The notes beneath the pieces were generated by a model. The model was not told the origin of the DNA. It ran no database searches and saw only the letters and a list, made by a program, of their open reading frames with translations. A stretch of 64,000 bases of DNA from Labilibaculum sp041595635. Its GTDB lineage: Bacteria > Bacteroidota > Bacteroidia > Bacteroidales > Marinifilaceae. A program made the position numbers and the translations under genes. Position 1 is the stretch's first letter; every line of letters starts with the position of its first letter. Where the stretch lies: NCBI RefSeq assembly GCF_041595635.1, contig NZ_JBFHJW010000015.1, positions 7,079 to 71,078 on the forward strand. Reading direction: 5' to 3'. This document shows positions 55,499-63,846 of this stretch, one piece after another.

Positions 55499-56161
55499 AT
55501 GGGAATTTATAAACTCGTTCATATTGCCTTTTTTCTGCTCATCAGCTTTGGCTCTTTTTCACAAAATACGAGTGTTCGAATCGCACTCCTCAAATACAAT
55601 GGAGGTGGTGATTGGTACGCAAACCCGAGTTCATTGCCCAATTTGATTGAGTTCTGCAATACTAACAAAGTTGCAAATATCTATAAAGATGCCAGTATTG
55701 TAGAAGTTGGCAGTTCAGAGCTATTCTCCTATCCTTTTGTGCACTTAACCGGACATGGGAATATTGTTTTTAACCATCAGGAAGTTGCTAATCTTAGAAA
55801 ATACCTTGAAGGTGGCGGATTTCTTCACGTTGACGATAATTATGGTTTAAATGCCTATTTCCGACGCGAAATAAAAAAGGTATTTCCGAATGAAGAATTA
55901 ATTGAACTGCCCTACTCCCATCCAATTTATCATCAGTTGTACCAATTTCCAACAGGACTTCCTAAAGTTCATGAACATGACGGAAAAGCTCCCCAAGGCT
56001 TTGGCATTTTTTACCAGGGAAGATTAGTGTGTTTTTATACCTATGAAACCGATCTAGGTGATGGATGGGAAGATCCTCAGGTTCATCACGATGAAGAAAG
56101 CAAGCATCAGCAGGCACTTCAAATGGGAGCTAACATTATCTCCTACGTTTTTAGTAATTAG
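55499..56161 (+). CDS. Exported DUF4159 protein
   Basis: A 220-residue protein with signal peptide (1-21, ending FSQN). The family core is visible: RIALLKYNGGGDWYANPSSLPNLIEF, YPFVHLTGHGNIVFNHQEVANLRKYLEGGGFLHVDDNYG and YSHPIYHQLYQFP. The fold is probably class-I glutamine-amidotransferase-like, and the function is unknown. It is translationally coupled to rsmE (one nt gap). Confidence 0.88.
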   Translation: MGIYKLVHIAFFLLISFGSFSQNTSVRIALLKYNGGGDWYANPSSLPNLIEFCNTNKVANIYKDASIVEVGSSELFSYPFVHLTGHGNIVFNHQEVANLRKYLEGGGFLHVDDNYGLNAYFRREIKKVFPNEELIELPYSHPIYHQLYQFPTGLPKVHEHDGKAPQGFGIFYQGRLVCFYTYETDLGDGWEDPQVHHDEESKHQQALQMGANIISYVFSN

Positions 56162-56288
56162 AATTATTATTAATAAACTCATTTTCTGTACATAAAGAAT
56201 AATTATCCTGATTTAACTTGAAATTTCCTTAACAAAATGATAATTTAAAGTGATATTAAACTGTTAGTAATCACTAAATATATTTATC

Positions 56289-57485
56289 ATGGCAAATTCA
56301 ACGAAAGGAATTATTGGAATTCTTACAGGTGGTGGTGATGTTCCCGGATTAAACCCGGCGATTCGTGCCGTTACCATTCGAGCAATACGGGAAGGCTACA
56401 AGGTAATTGGCATTCGCAAAGGATGGAGAGGATTAATAGATATCGTTCGTGATAAGAAAGCTAACAACAGTGAAAACTTCATTGAACTAAGCGAGGAACT
56501 TGTGAACAAGGTAGGAAGAACTGGAGGTACTTTTCTGCATACCTCGAGAGTGAATCCATCTAAAACTTCAAAAGATAGAATTCCAACTCACCTAAAAGAC
56601 AAATACAAAGAAGAAGTAAACGATTTAACCGAAGAAGTTCTGGCAAATTTAGCCTTTCTGAAAATCGATTATCTTATTCCGATAGGTGGAGACGATACAC
56701 TAAGCTATGGTGTGCGCTTATACAAAGAAGGCTTTAAAGTGATTGCCATTCCAAAAACCATGGATAATGATGTACCTGGAACCGATTATTGCATTGGCTT
56801 TAGCACTTGCATCACCCGAACAATCTCTTTAACACATAGTCTTCGAACATCTGCTGGTTCGCACGAACGATTATTAGTGCTTGAAGTTTTTGGTCGTTAT
56901 GCCGGGTTCACTGCAATATTACCAACACTTGCAGGTGCAGCCAATCGATGTGTAATTCCGGAATATAATTTCGACATGGAACGCTTAACAGAATTAATGA
57001 TACAAGATCGTTTTTCAAATCCAAGCCGTTATTCGGTAGTACTCATTTCGGAAGGAGCCAGTATAGCTGGAGAAGAAATGATTTTTCAAGATCAAGTGAA
57101 AGATGACTACGGACACAAAAAATTAGGCGGTATTGGAGACCGCGTTTCGGAACATCTAAAACAACTATCTCCCAAGTACAACAACTCCAAACCAATAAAC
57201 GTAATCAACCAAAAATTAGGATATATGGTTCGTTGTGGCGATCCCGATGCCATTGATTCTATTGTTCCTATGGCATTTGGAAATTTAGCATTAGACCTAA
57301 TCATTAAAGGTGTTCATGGCCGATTAATCACTCTCCGAAACGGAAGGTATGACAACGCCCCAATTGATATTGTAACCAGCTCGAAAAAACTAGTCGATGT
57401 GGATCGCTACTACAACGTTGATCGCTTGCGTCCTAAATACAACAGTTTTGAAATGCAACCATTATTTTTAATGACTGGATTGTAA
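56289..57485 (+). CDS. 6-phosphofructokinase, probably PPi-dependent
   Basis: A 398-residue group III PFK-family enzyme. GILTGGGDVPGLNPAIRA is the nucleotide/PPi loop. The phosphate-donor motifs are GGDDT (not GGDGS) and PKTMDND (not PGTIDND): Asp and Lys at these two positions mark pyrophosphate-dependent enzymes, so the reaction may be reversible. GFSTCITRT and VFGRYAGF bind fructose 6-phosphate. Monocistronic with a terminator after it. Confidence 0.88.
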   Translation: MANSTKGIIGILTGGGDVPGLNPAIRAVTIRAIREGYKVIGIRKGWRGLIDIVRDKKANNSENFIELSEELVNKVGRTGGTFLHTSRVNPSKTSKDRIPTHLKDKYKEEVNDLTEEVLANLAFLKIDYLIPIGGDDTLSYGVRLYKEGFKVIAIPKTMDNDVPGTDYCIGFSTCITRTISLTHSLRTSAGSHERLLVLEVFGRYAGFTAILPTLAGAANRCVIPEYNFDMERLTELMIQDRFSNPSRYSVVLISEGASIAGEEMIFQDQVKDDYGHKKLGGIGDRVSEHLKQLSPKYNNSKPINVINQKLGYMVRCGDPDAIDSIVPMAFGNLALDLIIKGVHGRLITLRNGRYDNAPIDIVTSSKKLVDVDRYYNVDRLRPKYNSFEMQPLFLMTGL

Positions 57486-57510
57486 GAAGAAAAATGTTTA
57501 TTACATTTGC

Positions 57511-57540
57511 AAACCTTTCGATACCGAAAGGTTTCTTCGT
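57511..57540 (+). terminator. Hairpin after the phosphofructokinase gene
   Basis: A perfect 10-bp stem AAACCTTTCG/CGAAAGGTTT (57511-57520 with 57525-57534), ATAC loop, with a short interrupted T tail. Confidence 0.65.
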
Positions 57541-57605
57541 TTAGAAGAACTCCAAACCATTTTTTTGAATCCATTTCCATTTACTGTTTTTACTATTAAT
57601 TTATT

Positions 57606-58250
57606 ATGCTGGAATATTCTATTTTAGGCATACCAGTACTTGAGTGGATTGGTTATGCCGCATCAGTATTGGTATTACTTTCTTTAACAATGACTTCGAT
57701 TGTAAAATTGAGATGGTATAATTTAGCTGGTGCTGTACTTTTTTCTACTTACGGTTTTTTAATTGGTTCTTTGCCAGTTGGAATTATGAATTTTCTTATT
57801 GTATGCGCAAACCTCTACAATTTGCGCAAGATGTACAAACGCACAGAAAATTTTAAAATCATAGAAATCAAAGAAAACGACGAACTCTTAATGCATTTTC
57901 TTGACTACTATAAGAAAGACATCAAAATTTTCTTTCCAGATTTTAACATGAAAAAAGGGCAAGTAGGAATGTTTGTTCTCAGAGATATGGCGGTAGCTGG
58001 AATTTTTCTCGGTTCGAAAAACCAAAACAATTTGCGTATCGATTTAGATTATGCATTGCCACAATATCGCGATTTTAAAGTTGGAAAATACCTATATAAC
58101 CAATTGAGTACCATCTTAAGCAAACACAATATTCACTCTGTATATTGCGATACAAACATGAATCTTATTTATATGGAGAAAATGGGATTTGAAACTTCTG
58201 AAAAAGATGGGATTTCTATCATGCAAAAAGCACTGAAAAAACAAATTTAG
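57606..58250 (+). CDS. YgjV-like membrane domain fused to an acyltransferase-like domain
   Basis: A 214-residue protein. Three N-terminal helices (about 8-80) match the YgjV inner-membrane family: EWIGYAASVLVLLSLTMTSIVKLRWYNLAGAVLFSTYGF. The C-terminal half (about 90-214) looks like a GNAT acetyltransferase: VGMFVLRDMAVAGIFLG, LDYALPQYRDFKVGKYLYNQL (acceptor of acetyl-CoA would be here), and a final YMEKMGFE. Function unknown; possibly acylation at the membrane. Confidence 0.7.
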   Translation: MLEYSILGIPVLEWIGYAASVLVLLSLTMTSIVKLRWYNLAGAVLFSTYGFLIGSLPVGIMNFLIVCANLYNLRKMYKRTENFKIIEIKENDELLMHFLDYYKKDIKIFFPDFNMKKGQVGMFVLRDMAVAGIFLGSKNQNNLRIDLDYALPQYRDFKVGKYLYNQLSTILSKHNIHSVYCDTNMNLIYMEKMGFETSEKDGISIMQKALKKQI

Positions 58251-58363
58251 AACTTTTCCTTTCATCTTCATTCATTGTGTACTGTCAAATTGATCCAAAA
58301 AAATTAAGTTATCACAACAGAAAAGAAACAATAAAAATATATTTTCGTATTTTTAAATAAAGG

Positions 58364-58397
58364 CTTGCAATTATAACAGAAAAAAAACCTATATTTG
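58364..58397 (+). promoter_or_regulatory. Promoter of tRNA-Arg
   Basis: A perfect -7 box TATATTTG (58390-58397) is 20 nt upstream of the tRNA. CTTG at 58364-58367 is a candidate upstream box with 22 nt spacing. Confidence 0.5.
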
Positions 58398-58417
58398 CAC
58401 CGCCTTAAAAGGGAAAA

Positions 58418-58491
58418 GGATGCGTAGCATAACTGGATAGTGCACTACGTTACGGCCGTAGAGGTTGGGGGTTCGAATCCCTCCGCGTTCA
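58418..58491 (+). tRNA. tRNA-Arg (anticodon ACG)
   Basis: A 74-nt cloverleaf read by hand: acceptor GGATGCG (58418-58424) with CGCGTTC (58484-58490), D-stem GCAT/GTGC, anticodon stem CTACG/CGTAG with loop TTACGGC and anticodon ACG at 58452-58454, T-stem GGGGG with TTCGAAT loop. The discriminator is A and CCA is not encoded. It should read CGU, CGC and CGA via inosine. Confidence 0.95.
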
Positions 58492-58493
58492 CA

Positions 58494-58525
58494 AAAAACT
58501 CATCAATAAATTGATGAGTTTTTTT
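58494..58525. terminator. Terminator after tRNA-Arg, also usable by the KDG kinase 1 gene
   Basis: A 13-bp stem AAAAACTCATCAA (58494-58506) with TTGATGAGTTTTT (58511-58523), then T8 on the plus strand and A-run on the other, between converging genes. Confidence 0.85.
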
Positions 58526-58545
58526 TATGCACTTCTAATTACAAC

Positions 58546-59577
58546 CTACCAATTTATTCTTCCCGTTAAATTCCCTTGCATCACTTGGTCTACTTCGTCA
58601 ATACTAACATCATTTTCATCGCCTGAGATTGTGTGTTTTAGAAAAGAAGCAGCAACAGCAAAATCAATTGTTTTTTGAGAGTCTTTTGGATAGGTTAGAA
58701 AGCCATAAATCAAACCAGCCATTAATGCATCTCCTCCGCCTACACGATCAACAATATGAGTCATTTGGTAGGATGGTGATTTAAAAACCTTATTTCCATC
58801 AAAAAGGATCCCCTCCCAAGTATTGTAGTTAGCATTAATCGTACCCCGCCGAGTAGTAATTATTTTTTCTATTCTCGGAAACTTTTCCATAAGTTGTTTA
58901 GAAACTTTTCCGAAAGTTTCATTTGAGTATTCTACATCAGCTGATAAGTGAGTATCTACCCCCAACACTCTCACTGCATCAAATTCATTTCCGATAAGAA
59001 CATTTGTTCTGGCAATTAAAGCTGGCATCTCCTCCTCAACTTTATGGCCTTTTTTCCATAGTTTGCTGCGATAATTTACATCGCAAGAAACTGGAATGCC
59101 TTTCTGGTTAGCCTTGCATAATGCTTCTTTTAGTACCTCTGTAGCTCCAGCAGAAATAGCAGGTGTAATACCTGTCCAATGGAACCAATCGGCATCCTCA
59201 AACACAGCATCCCAATCAATCATACCTTTCTTTAAAGAAGTAAAAGCAGAATTTTCCCGATCGTACACCACTTTAGACCCCCTAGCTACAGCTCCTGTTT
59301 CCAAAAAATAAATCCCCATGCGATCACCACCAAAAATAATATGATCGGTATCCACACCATATCCATTCAACTTTTGTTGGCAAGATTTACCAATATCATT
59401 AGCTGGCAAACGTGTAACATAGGCAGTAGGAATACCAAAATTTGCTAATGATACCGATACATTTACTTCTCCACCACCATAGGTAGCTTCAAAGTTATTC
59501 GTTTGAGAAAAACGATTGTAACCAGGAGTTGCCAATCGCAGCATTATTTCACCAAAAGTGATCACCTTTTTACTCAT
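58546..59577 (-). CDS. PfkB-family sugar kinase, probable 2-keto-3-deoxygluconate kinase (copy 1)
   Basis: A 343-residue ribokinase-like kinase: GEIMLRLATPGYNRF at the N-terminus, YGGGEVNVSVSLANFG for substrate binding, and the C-terminal VDRVGGGDALMAGLIYGFL motif with the catalytic Asp. It is closely similar along its length to the second kinase at 62478-63515. It is last of a GntR-TauE-kinase run, 43 nt after the transporter gene. KDG as substrate follows from the adjacent KDPG aldolase. Confidence 0.88.
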   Translation of the reverse strand: MSKKVITFGEIMLRLATPGYNRFSQTNNFEATYGGGEVNVSVSLANFGIPTAYVTRLPANDIGKSCQQKLNGYGVDTDHIIFGGDRMGIYFLETGAVARGSKVVYDRENSAFTSLKKGMIDWDAVFEDADWFHWTGITPAISAGATEVLKEALCKANQKGIPVSCDVNYRSKLWKKGHKVEEEMPALIARTNVLIGNEFDAVRVLGVDTHLSADVEYSNETFGKVSKQLMEKFPRIEKIITTRRGTINANYNTWEGILFDGNKVFKSPSYQMTHIVDRVGGGDALMAGLIYGFLTYPKDSQKTIDFAVAASFLKHTISGDENDVSIDEVDQVMQGNLTGRINW

Positions 59578-59620
59578 TACATTTTGAATCTAGTTGTACG
59601 TTAAAAATCAAACTAATAGA

Positions 59621-60385
59621 TTAAAAAAACCATAATTTAATTGCCAATGCCAATATGGTAACCAAAAGAATCGCTTTTATCCATTTATCTCCTCGTTTCA
59701 CAGAGAAAACGGAACCTAAATATCCGCCAAAAGAATTTCCAACGGCCAAAATAAGAGCATATCTCCAGTTGATGGCATCCTTATAAATAAATACGCCTAC
59801 TGCAGCTATGGTATATACCAAGGCAACAGTAACTTTGATACTATTTGTTTTTACTAAACTAAAACCGTTTAATTTTGTAAGTGCGAGAATAATAATAAAA
59901 CCAATTCCTGCATGTAGAAAACCACCATAAATACCAATGAAAAAGAAGCTAATCACTCCCCACATTTGATTTTTAAATTCCATTTTCTCCCCCTTAGCAA
60001 CTTCACCAGCTTTCGTATTGGATAGAATTAGTATAGCAACTCCCACCATTACAACAGAAAGAATTTTCTTAAACAGATTTTCATCAATATCCACAACTAA
60101 AAAAGCTCCCAATGTAGAACCTATTAGTGCAGATATCCCCAAATAAATACTGTATGGATATGAGCTTATGCCCTTTTGATTAAATTTAGCAATAGCAAAA
60201 CTGTTTTGTGCTAAAATTGCAATGCGGTTGGTACCATTAGCAATGGTAGGAGGCAAACCTAAAAAAATTAATAAAGGCAAGGTTATTAGCGATCCTCCGC
60301 CTGCAACTACATTTAAAAATCCGGCAAAAACACCAGCCACTACAATAAAACTTGATTCTAATAGATCCATTATTCCTATTTTCAT
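59621..60385 (-). CDS. TauE/SafE family membrane transporter
   Basis: A 254-residue integral membrane protein from ATG 60385 (MKIGIMDLLESS). About eight helices, with the family's VVAGVFAGFLNVVAGGGSLITLPLLIFLGLPPTIANGTNRIAI. The family exports sulfite or organosulfonates or moves other organic acids. Here it is placed with uronate catabolic genes, so a sugar-acid substrate is possible but unproven. Confidence 0.9.
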   Translation of the reverse strand: MKIGIMDLLESSFIVVAGVFAGFLNVVAGGGSLITLPLLIFLGLPPTIANGTNRIAILAQNSFAIAKFNQKGISSYPYSIYLGISALIGSTLGAFLVVDIDENLFKKILSVVMVGVAILILSNTKAGEVAKGEKMEFKNQMWGVISFFFIGIYGGFLHAGIGFIIILALTKLNGFSLVKTNSIKVTVALVYTIAAVGVFIYKDAINWRYALILAVGNSFGGYLGSVFSVKRGDKWIKAILLVTILALAIKLWFF

Positions 60386-60696
60386 GTAAGAATTTCGGCA
60401 CAAAGCCAAGCTCTTCCTATTTACATTTATAAATTTTGGTAGCTAGCTTGCAGAAACAAATTCGCTTGACAATATGATTTAAATAATAATCATACCCTTA
60501 TTATACCTTTACCATTTGTCATGCTTACTGACACACAAAAAAAGTTCAATATATTAAATCGTAAGTACAAAAGAAGTTGATTATAAAATCCTGATTCCAA
60601 GAAGAATTAGAATCATTAGTAGTAGAAAAGACCAAATAATCAGTAGGAAAACAATGAAACTGAGTAAAAAATTGTGCGCTTACACGCACAATATAC
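60386..60696. other. Intergenic region between the GntR and TauE genes
   Basis: 311 nt. It contains the GntR gene terminator (60666-60692) and an inverted repeat TGTCA-N7-TGACA (60517-60533) that may be an operator; ATTTGTCAT within it also occurs inverted upstream of the GntR gene. No ORF. Confidence 0.5.
60666..60692 (-). terminator. Terminator of the GntR regulator gene
   Basis: The 8-bp stem ATTGTGCG/CGCACAAT (60671-60678 with 60685-60692) with a CTTACA loop is followed on the minus strand by T5. Confidence 0.75.
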
Positions 60697-61404
60697 TTAT
60701 AATACTCTTTTACTAAATTCTAATACTTTATGCAAATGCTCCGACATAAGCAAAGCGGCTTGCTCGCCATCTTGCTTTTTAATCGCATCTAAAATACTTC
60801 GATGATAGTTCAAGTTTGTAGAGGCTTCATCAACAACGCAAACATGTTCTCTTTTATATATTGCAAGAATATCAGGCAAAATAATTAACATCATAGTTTT
60901 CACCACAGCATTATGACTTGCTTCAGCAATTTTTAAATGAAATAAAAAGTCTTCATTTTCGGCAGACTGTTTACTTTTCACTCTTTTTTCGTAAGCGATT
61001 AATGCCTCTTCTAACTTTACAATGTCTTCATCATTTCTTCTTTCAGCTGCTTTTCTAACTGAAAAAAGCTCCATACTAACACGTGTTTCAACAAGAGAAA
61101 AGAAATCTGGACGTTCAATTTTCATTACATTTAAAAACAGACCTTCCATTGCAGAAATATCAGTACCATTCACAACAACACCAGATTGAGGAAGCGTTTT
61201 TAGAATTCCAAAAAATTCCAACTTTTTGATCGCATCCCTAATATATGTTCTTCCTATCCCTAATTTTTCAGACAATTTTCTTTCCGAAGGCAACTTATCC
61301 CCGGGGGAAAGGTATCCTGAAACAATTAAACTCCTAATCTGACGTATAATTTTATCAACTGGAGTTTCTACTTGTATTTCTTTAAAGTTATCTAATAAAT
61401 CCAT
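60697..61404 (-). CDS. GntR/FadR family transcriptional regulator
   Basis: A 235-residue regulator from ATG 61404 (MDLLDNFKEI). The N-terminal winged HTH reads IIRQIRSLIVSGYLSPGDKLPSERKLSEKLGIGRTYIRDAIKKLEFFGILKTLPQSG. The C-terminal FCD ligand domain has ARG-type helices with SAENEDFLFHLKIAEASHN and YHRSILDAIKKQDGEQAALLMSEHL, whose His and Asp residues would bind a metal. This subfamily commonly senses sugar acids. Context predicts that it controls the surrounding uronate genes. Confidence 0.93.
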   Translation of the reverse strand: MDLLDNFKEIQVETPVDKIIRQIRSLIVSGYLSPGDKLPSERKLSEKLGIGRTYIRDAIKKLEFFGILKTLPQSGVVVNGTDISAMEGLFLNVMKIERPDFFSLVETRVSMELFSVRKAAERRNDEDIVKLEEALIAYEKRVKSKQSAENEDFLFHLKIAEASHNAVVKTMMLIILPDILAIYKREHVCVVDEASTNLNYHRSILDAIKKQDGEQAALLMSEHLHKVLEFSKRVL

Positions 61405-61446
61405 GCAAATGACTAATATTTCAACTTGTCTAAAAACGTAGACTAT

Positions 61447-61457
61447 TGGTATGACAA
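61447..61457. promoter_or_regulatory. Candidate GntR operator upstream of the regulator gene
   Basis: TGGTATGACAA fits the FadR-subfamily TnGTnnnACnA half-site pattern in all fixed positions. It is 43-53 nt upstream of the regulator start. A matching site lies at the same distance before the aldolase gene. Confidence 0.4.
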
Positions 61458-61700
61458 ATTTAGTCACTTTTTACCTGTTTACAAGCTCCGGCAATAATAA
61501 TTAAACAGAAGCCAAACCAAACAAGGCAGAAACCTCACTCTTAACGCCCTAAACAAACAACAACCAGCAATTACCTTGCAGTAGTATTAACTTAATAGTT
61601 ATCATATCTACAAACACCTATTAATTTGGTCTACCATTACATCAACGAATGACGAGCGAACGAAAATTTCTGCCTCTCCTTCTACACACTATAATATATT

Positions 61701-62372
61701 TTACTTTTTTAAATCCTGAACAATCTGTAATGCATTTTTTGCTGTTTTCGTAAGTTCATCGTATTTACCCTCAACAATTATATCTTTTCCGATTAGCTGA
61801 GAACCCATTCCAACGCAAGTTACTCCAGCCTTAAACCATTTTGTAAGATTTTCTCGATCGGGACTAACACCACCTGTAGGCATAATGGAAGACCATGAAC
61901 AAGGACCTTTAATTGCTTTAACAAATTCGGGACCACCAACCGATGAACCTGGAAATATTTTACATACTTCAGCTCCTAATTCCTCGGCATAGTTAATGTC
62001 ACTAAGACTTCCACAACCTGGCGACCACAGAATTTTTCTTCTGTTACATACTTTAGCCATTTCTGGATTCAAAATCGGAGAAACTACAAAATTAGCACCT
62101 AATTGGATGTATAAAGCTGTGGTACCAGGATCAACAATTGAACCGATTCCAAGCATCATTTCTGGTGTATTAACTGATGACCATTTGATCAATTCTGCAA
62201 ACACTTCATGTGCAAAATCGCCTCGATTTGTAAATTCAAACACTCGAATCCCACCCTGGTAACAAGCTTTTACAACCTTTTTGCAAATTTCAATATCTTT
62301 ATGAAAGAAAACCGGAACAATGCCTGTTTCTGCCATTTTTAATGCAACCTCTATTCTAGAAAATTGTGCCAT
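61701..62372 (-). CDS. eda: KHG/KDPG aldolase
   Basis: A 223-residue class I aldolase that splits 2-keto-3-deoxy-6-phosphogluconate into pyruvate and glyceraldehyde 3-phosphate. GIVPVFFHKDIEICKKVVKACYQGGIRVFEFTNRG, MMLGIGSIVDPGT, GANFVVSPILNPE, CKIFPGS (Schiff-base Lys) and MPTGGVSPD are diagnostic. It lies between the second KDG kinase and the regulator. Confidence 0.94.
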   Translation of the reverse strand: MAQFSRIEVALKMAETGIVPVFFHKDIEICKKVVKACYQGGIRVFEFTNRGDFAHEVFAELIKWSSVNTPEMMLGIGSIVDPGTTALYIQLGANFVVSPILNPEMAKVCNRRKILWSPGCGSLSDINYAEELGAEVCKIFPGSSVGGPEFVKAIKGPCSWSSIMPTGGVSPDRENLTKWFKAGVTCVGMGSQLIGKDIIVEGKYDELTKTAKNALQIVQDLKK

Positions 62373-62414
62373 TCTATTTCTAATTATAAATTATAAGTAT
62401 GGAATTATAGCCAC

Positions 62415-62425
62415 TTGTATGACAT
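62415..62425. promoter_or_regulatory. Candidate GntR operator upstream of the aldolase gene
   Basis: TTGTATGACAT shares TnGTATGACA with the site before the regulator gene and has the same 43-nt distance to the start codon. The final half-site base differs from the consensus. Confidence 0.35.
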
Positions 62426-62477
62426 CTTTAAACTAACATCAAACAGAGTCTAACTAAATCCTTTTTCTTACTTAATT

Positions 62478-63515
62478 TTAGCGAGCTACTCTACCAGAAG
62501 CGTCACCCTCCATCAATTTTTCAACTTCATCAACAGTCACTTGATTAAAATCACCATAGATTGTATGTTTTAAACAAGAAGCTGCTACCGCGAAGTTTAA
62601 TGCTTTTTGGTCGTTTTTGGGCCAGGTTAGCAAACCATAAATTAATCCACCCATAAATGAATCTCCACCACCCACACGATCAACAATATGTGTTATTTGA
62701 TAAGTTGGTGATTCGAAAAGAGTTTTACCATCCCAAAGTACACCTGCCCAAGAGTTATGATTTGCATTAATAGAGCCACGTAAAGTAGTAATTACTTTTT
62801 TACAGCGTGGGTATTGTGCCATAATTTGCTTAGATACAGACTCATAAGCTGCACCTTCTACGTGACCTCCCGTTACATCAACACCTTCAGGTTTTACCCC
62901 AAGTACTTTCTCTGCATCTTCTTCATTTCCAAGAATAACATCGGTACCTGCAACCAATTTAGGCATTACTTCACCAGCTGTTTTTCCATATTTCCAAAGA
63001 TTCTTTCTATAGTTCAAATCACAGGATACTGGAATTCCTTTTTCGTTTGCTTTTTTGATAGCCTCCAGACATACGTCGGCAGCTTCTTGAGAAATGGCAG
63101 GAGTAATCCCTGTCCAATGAAACCATGTAGCACCTTCAAATACCTTATCCCAGTCAATCATCCCTACTTCCACTTGAGAAATGGCAGAATTAGCTCGATC
63201 ATACACAACTTTACTTCCACGGCTAACAGCACCAGTTTCCAGAAAATAGATTCCTAAACGATCACCTCCATATATGATATTATCGATGCCAACGCCATAT
63301 TTTCGTAAATCCATGGCACAAGCTCTACCGATATCATTTTTTGGCAAACGGGTTACAAATTCAGAAGCGATACCATAATTTGCTAAAGAAACAGCAACAT
63401 TGGCTTCACCGCCCCCATAGGTTGCAACAAATTCAGATGCTTGATTAAACCTCTGATATCCAGGAGTAGATAATCGCAACATAATTTCTCCAAAACTAAC
63501 AACTTTTTGACTCAT
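62478..63515 (-). CDS. kdgK: 2-keto-3-deoxygluconate kinase (copy 2)
   Basis: A 345-residue PfkB-family kinase from ATG 63515 (MSQKVVSFGEIMLRLS). YGGGEANVAVSLANYG, the FHWTGITPAIS segment and the catalytic VDRVGGGDSFMGGLIYGLL are present. It is a paralog of the kinase at 58546-59577; the two align without large gaps. It is followed by the KDPG aldolase, which takes its product. Start chosen by paralog alignment and ATG position. Confidence 0.92.
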   Translation of the reverse strand: MSQKVVSFGEIMLRLSTPGYQRFNQASEFVATYGGGEANVAVSLANYGIASEFVTRLPKNDIGRACAMDLRKYGVGIDNIIYGGDRLGIYFLETGAVSRGSKVVYDRANSAISQVEVGMIDWDKVFEGATWFHWTGITPAISQEAADVCLEAIKKANEKGIPVSCDLNYRKNLWKYGKTAGEVMPKLVAGTDVILGNEEDAEKVLGVKPEGVDVTGGHVEGAAYESVSKQIMAQYPRCKKVITTLRGSINANHNSWAGVLWDGKTLFESPTYQITHIVDRVGGGDSFMGGLIYGLLTWPKNDQKALNFAVAASCLKHTIYGDFNQVTVDEVEKLMEGDASGRVAR

Positions 63516-63846
63516 ACTATTTTGAATGTAAAAAATTAAAAACCAATTCCGAGGGAGTGATTGGGAATAATACAACTCCCCGGAATCTGCTAACCAAAGG
63601 GTTTATAAAAAGCCTAACCCTCCTTTAATATCAATAGTAATGCTTGTTACAAATAATGCTACATCAGAAGCCTAGCTCTGCAAATATATTCTCATCAAGA
63701 ATAACTTTTCTCAAAAATGAAATTCTGCAGGACTAGTATCACTTACCTGATTTTTTTGTAAAATCATTGTTTAACTTTGTAGCTACCATACCCGAATTAA
63801 AGCATAACTCTAACTCATTAAAGTCCTAATTAATAAAACGGACCTC
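63516..63846. other. Intergenic region between the SDR and KDG kinase 2 genes
   Basis: 331 nt. It contains a strong stem-loop (63546-63586) and TTGTTACAA (63644-63652), a possible regulator half-site pair. Nothing codes here. Confidence 0.5.
63546..63586 (-). terminator. Stem-loop, terminator or attenuator before KDG kinase 2
   Basis: ATTCCG-A-GGGAGT (63546-63558) pairs with ACTCCC-CGGAAT (63575-63586) over 12 bp with one bulged A. On the minus strand T-rich sequence follows. It sits 31 nt upstream of the kinase start, so it could be the SDR terminator or a leader attenuator. Confidence 0.5.

Noticed and set aside
61627..61636. TGGTCTACCA palindrome as a third GntR operator
   Set aside because: Its centre is one base shorter than that of the paired sites and it lies near no start codon; kept only as a remote possibility.
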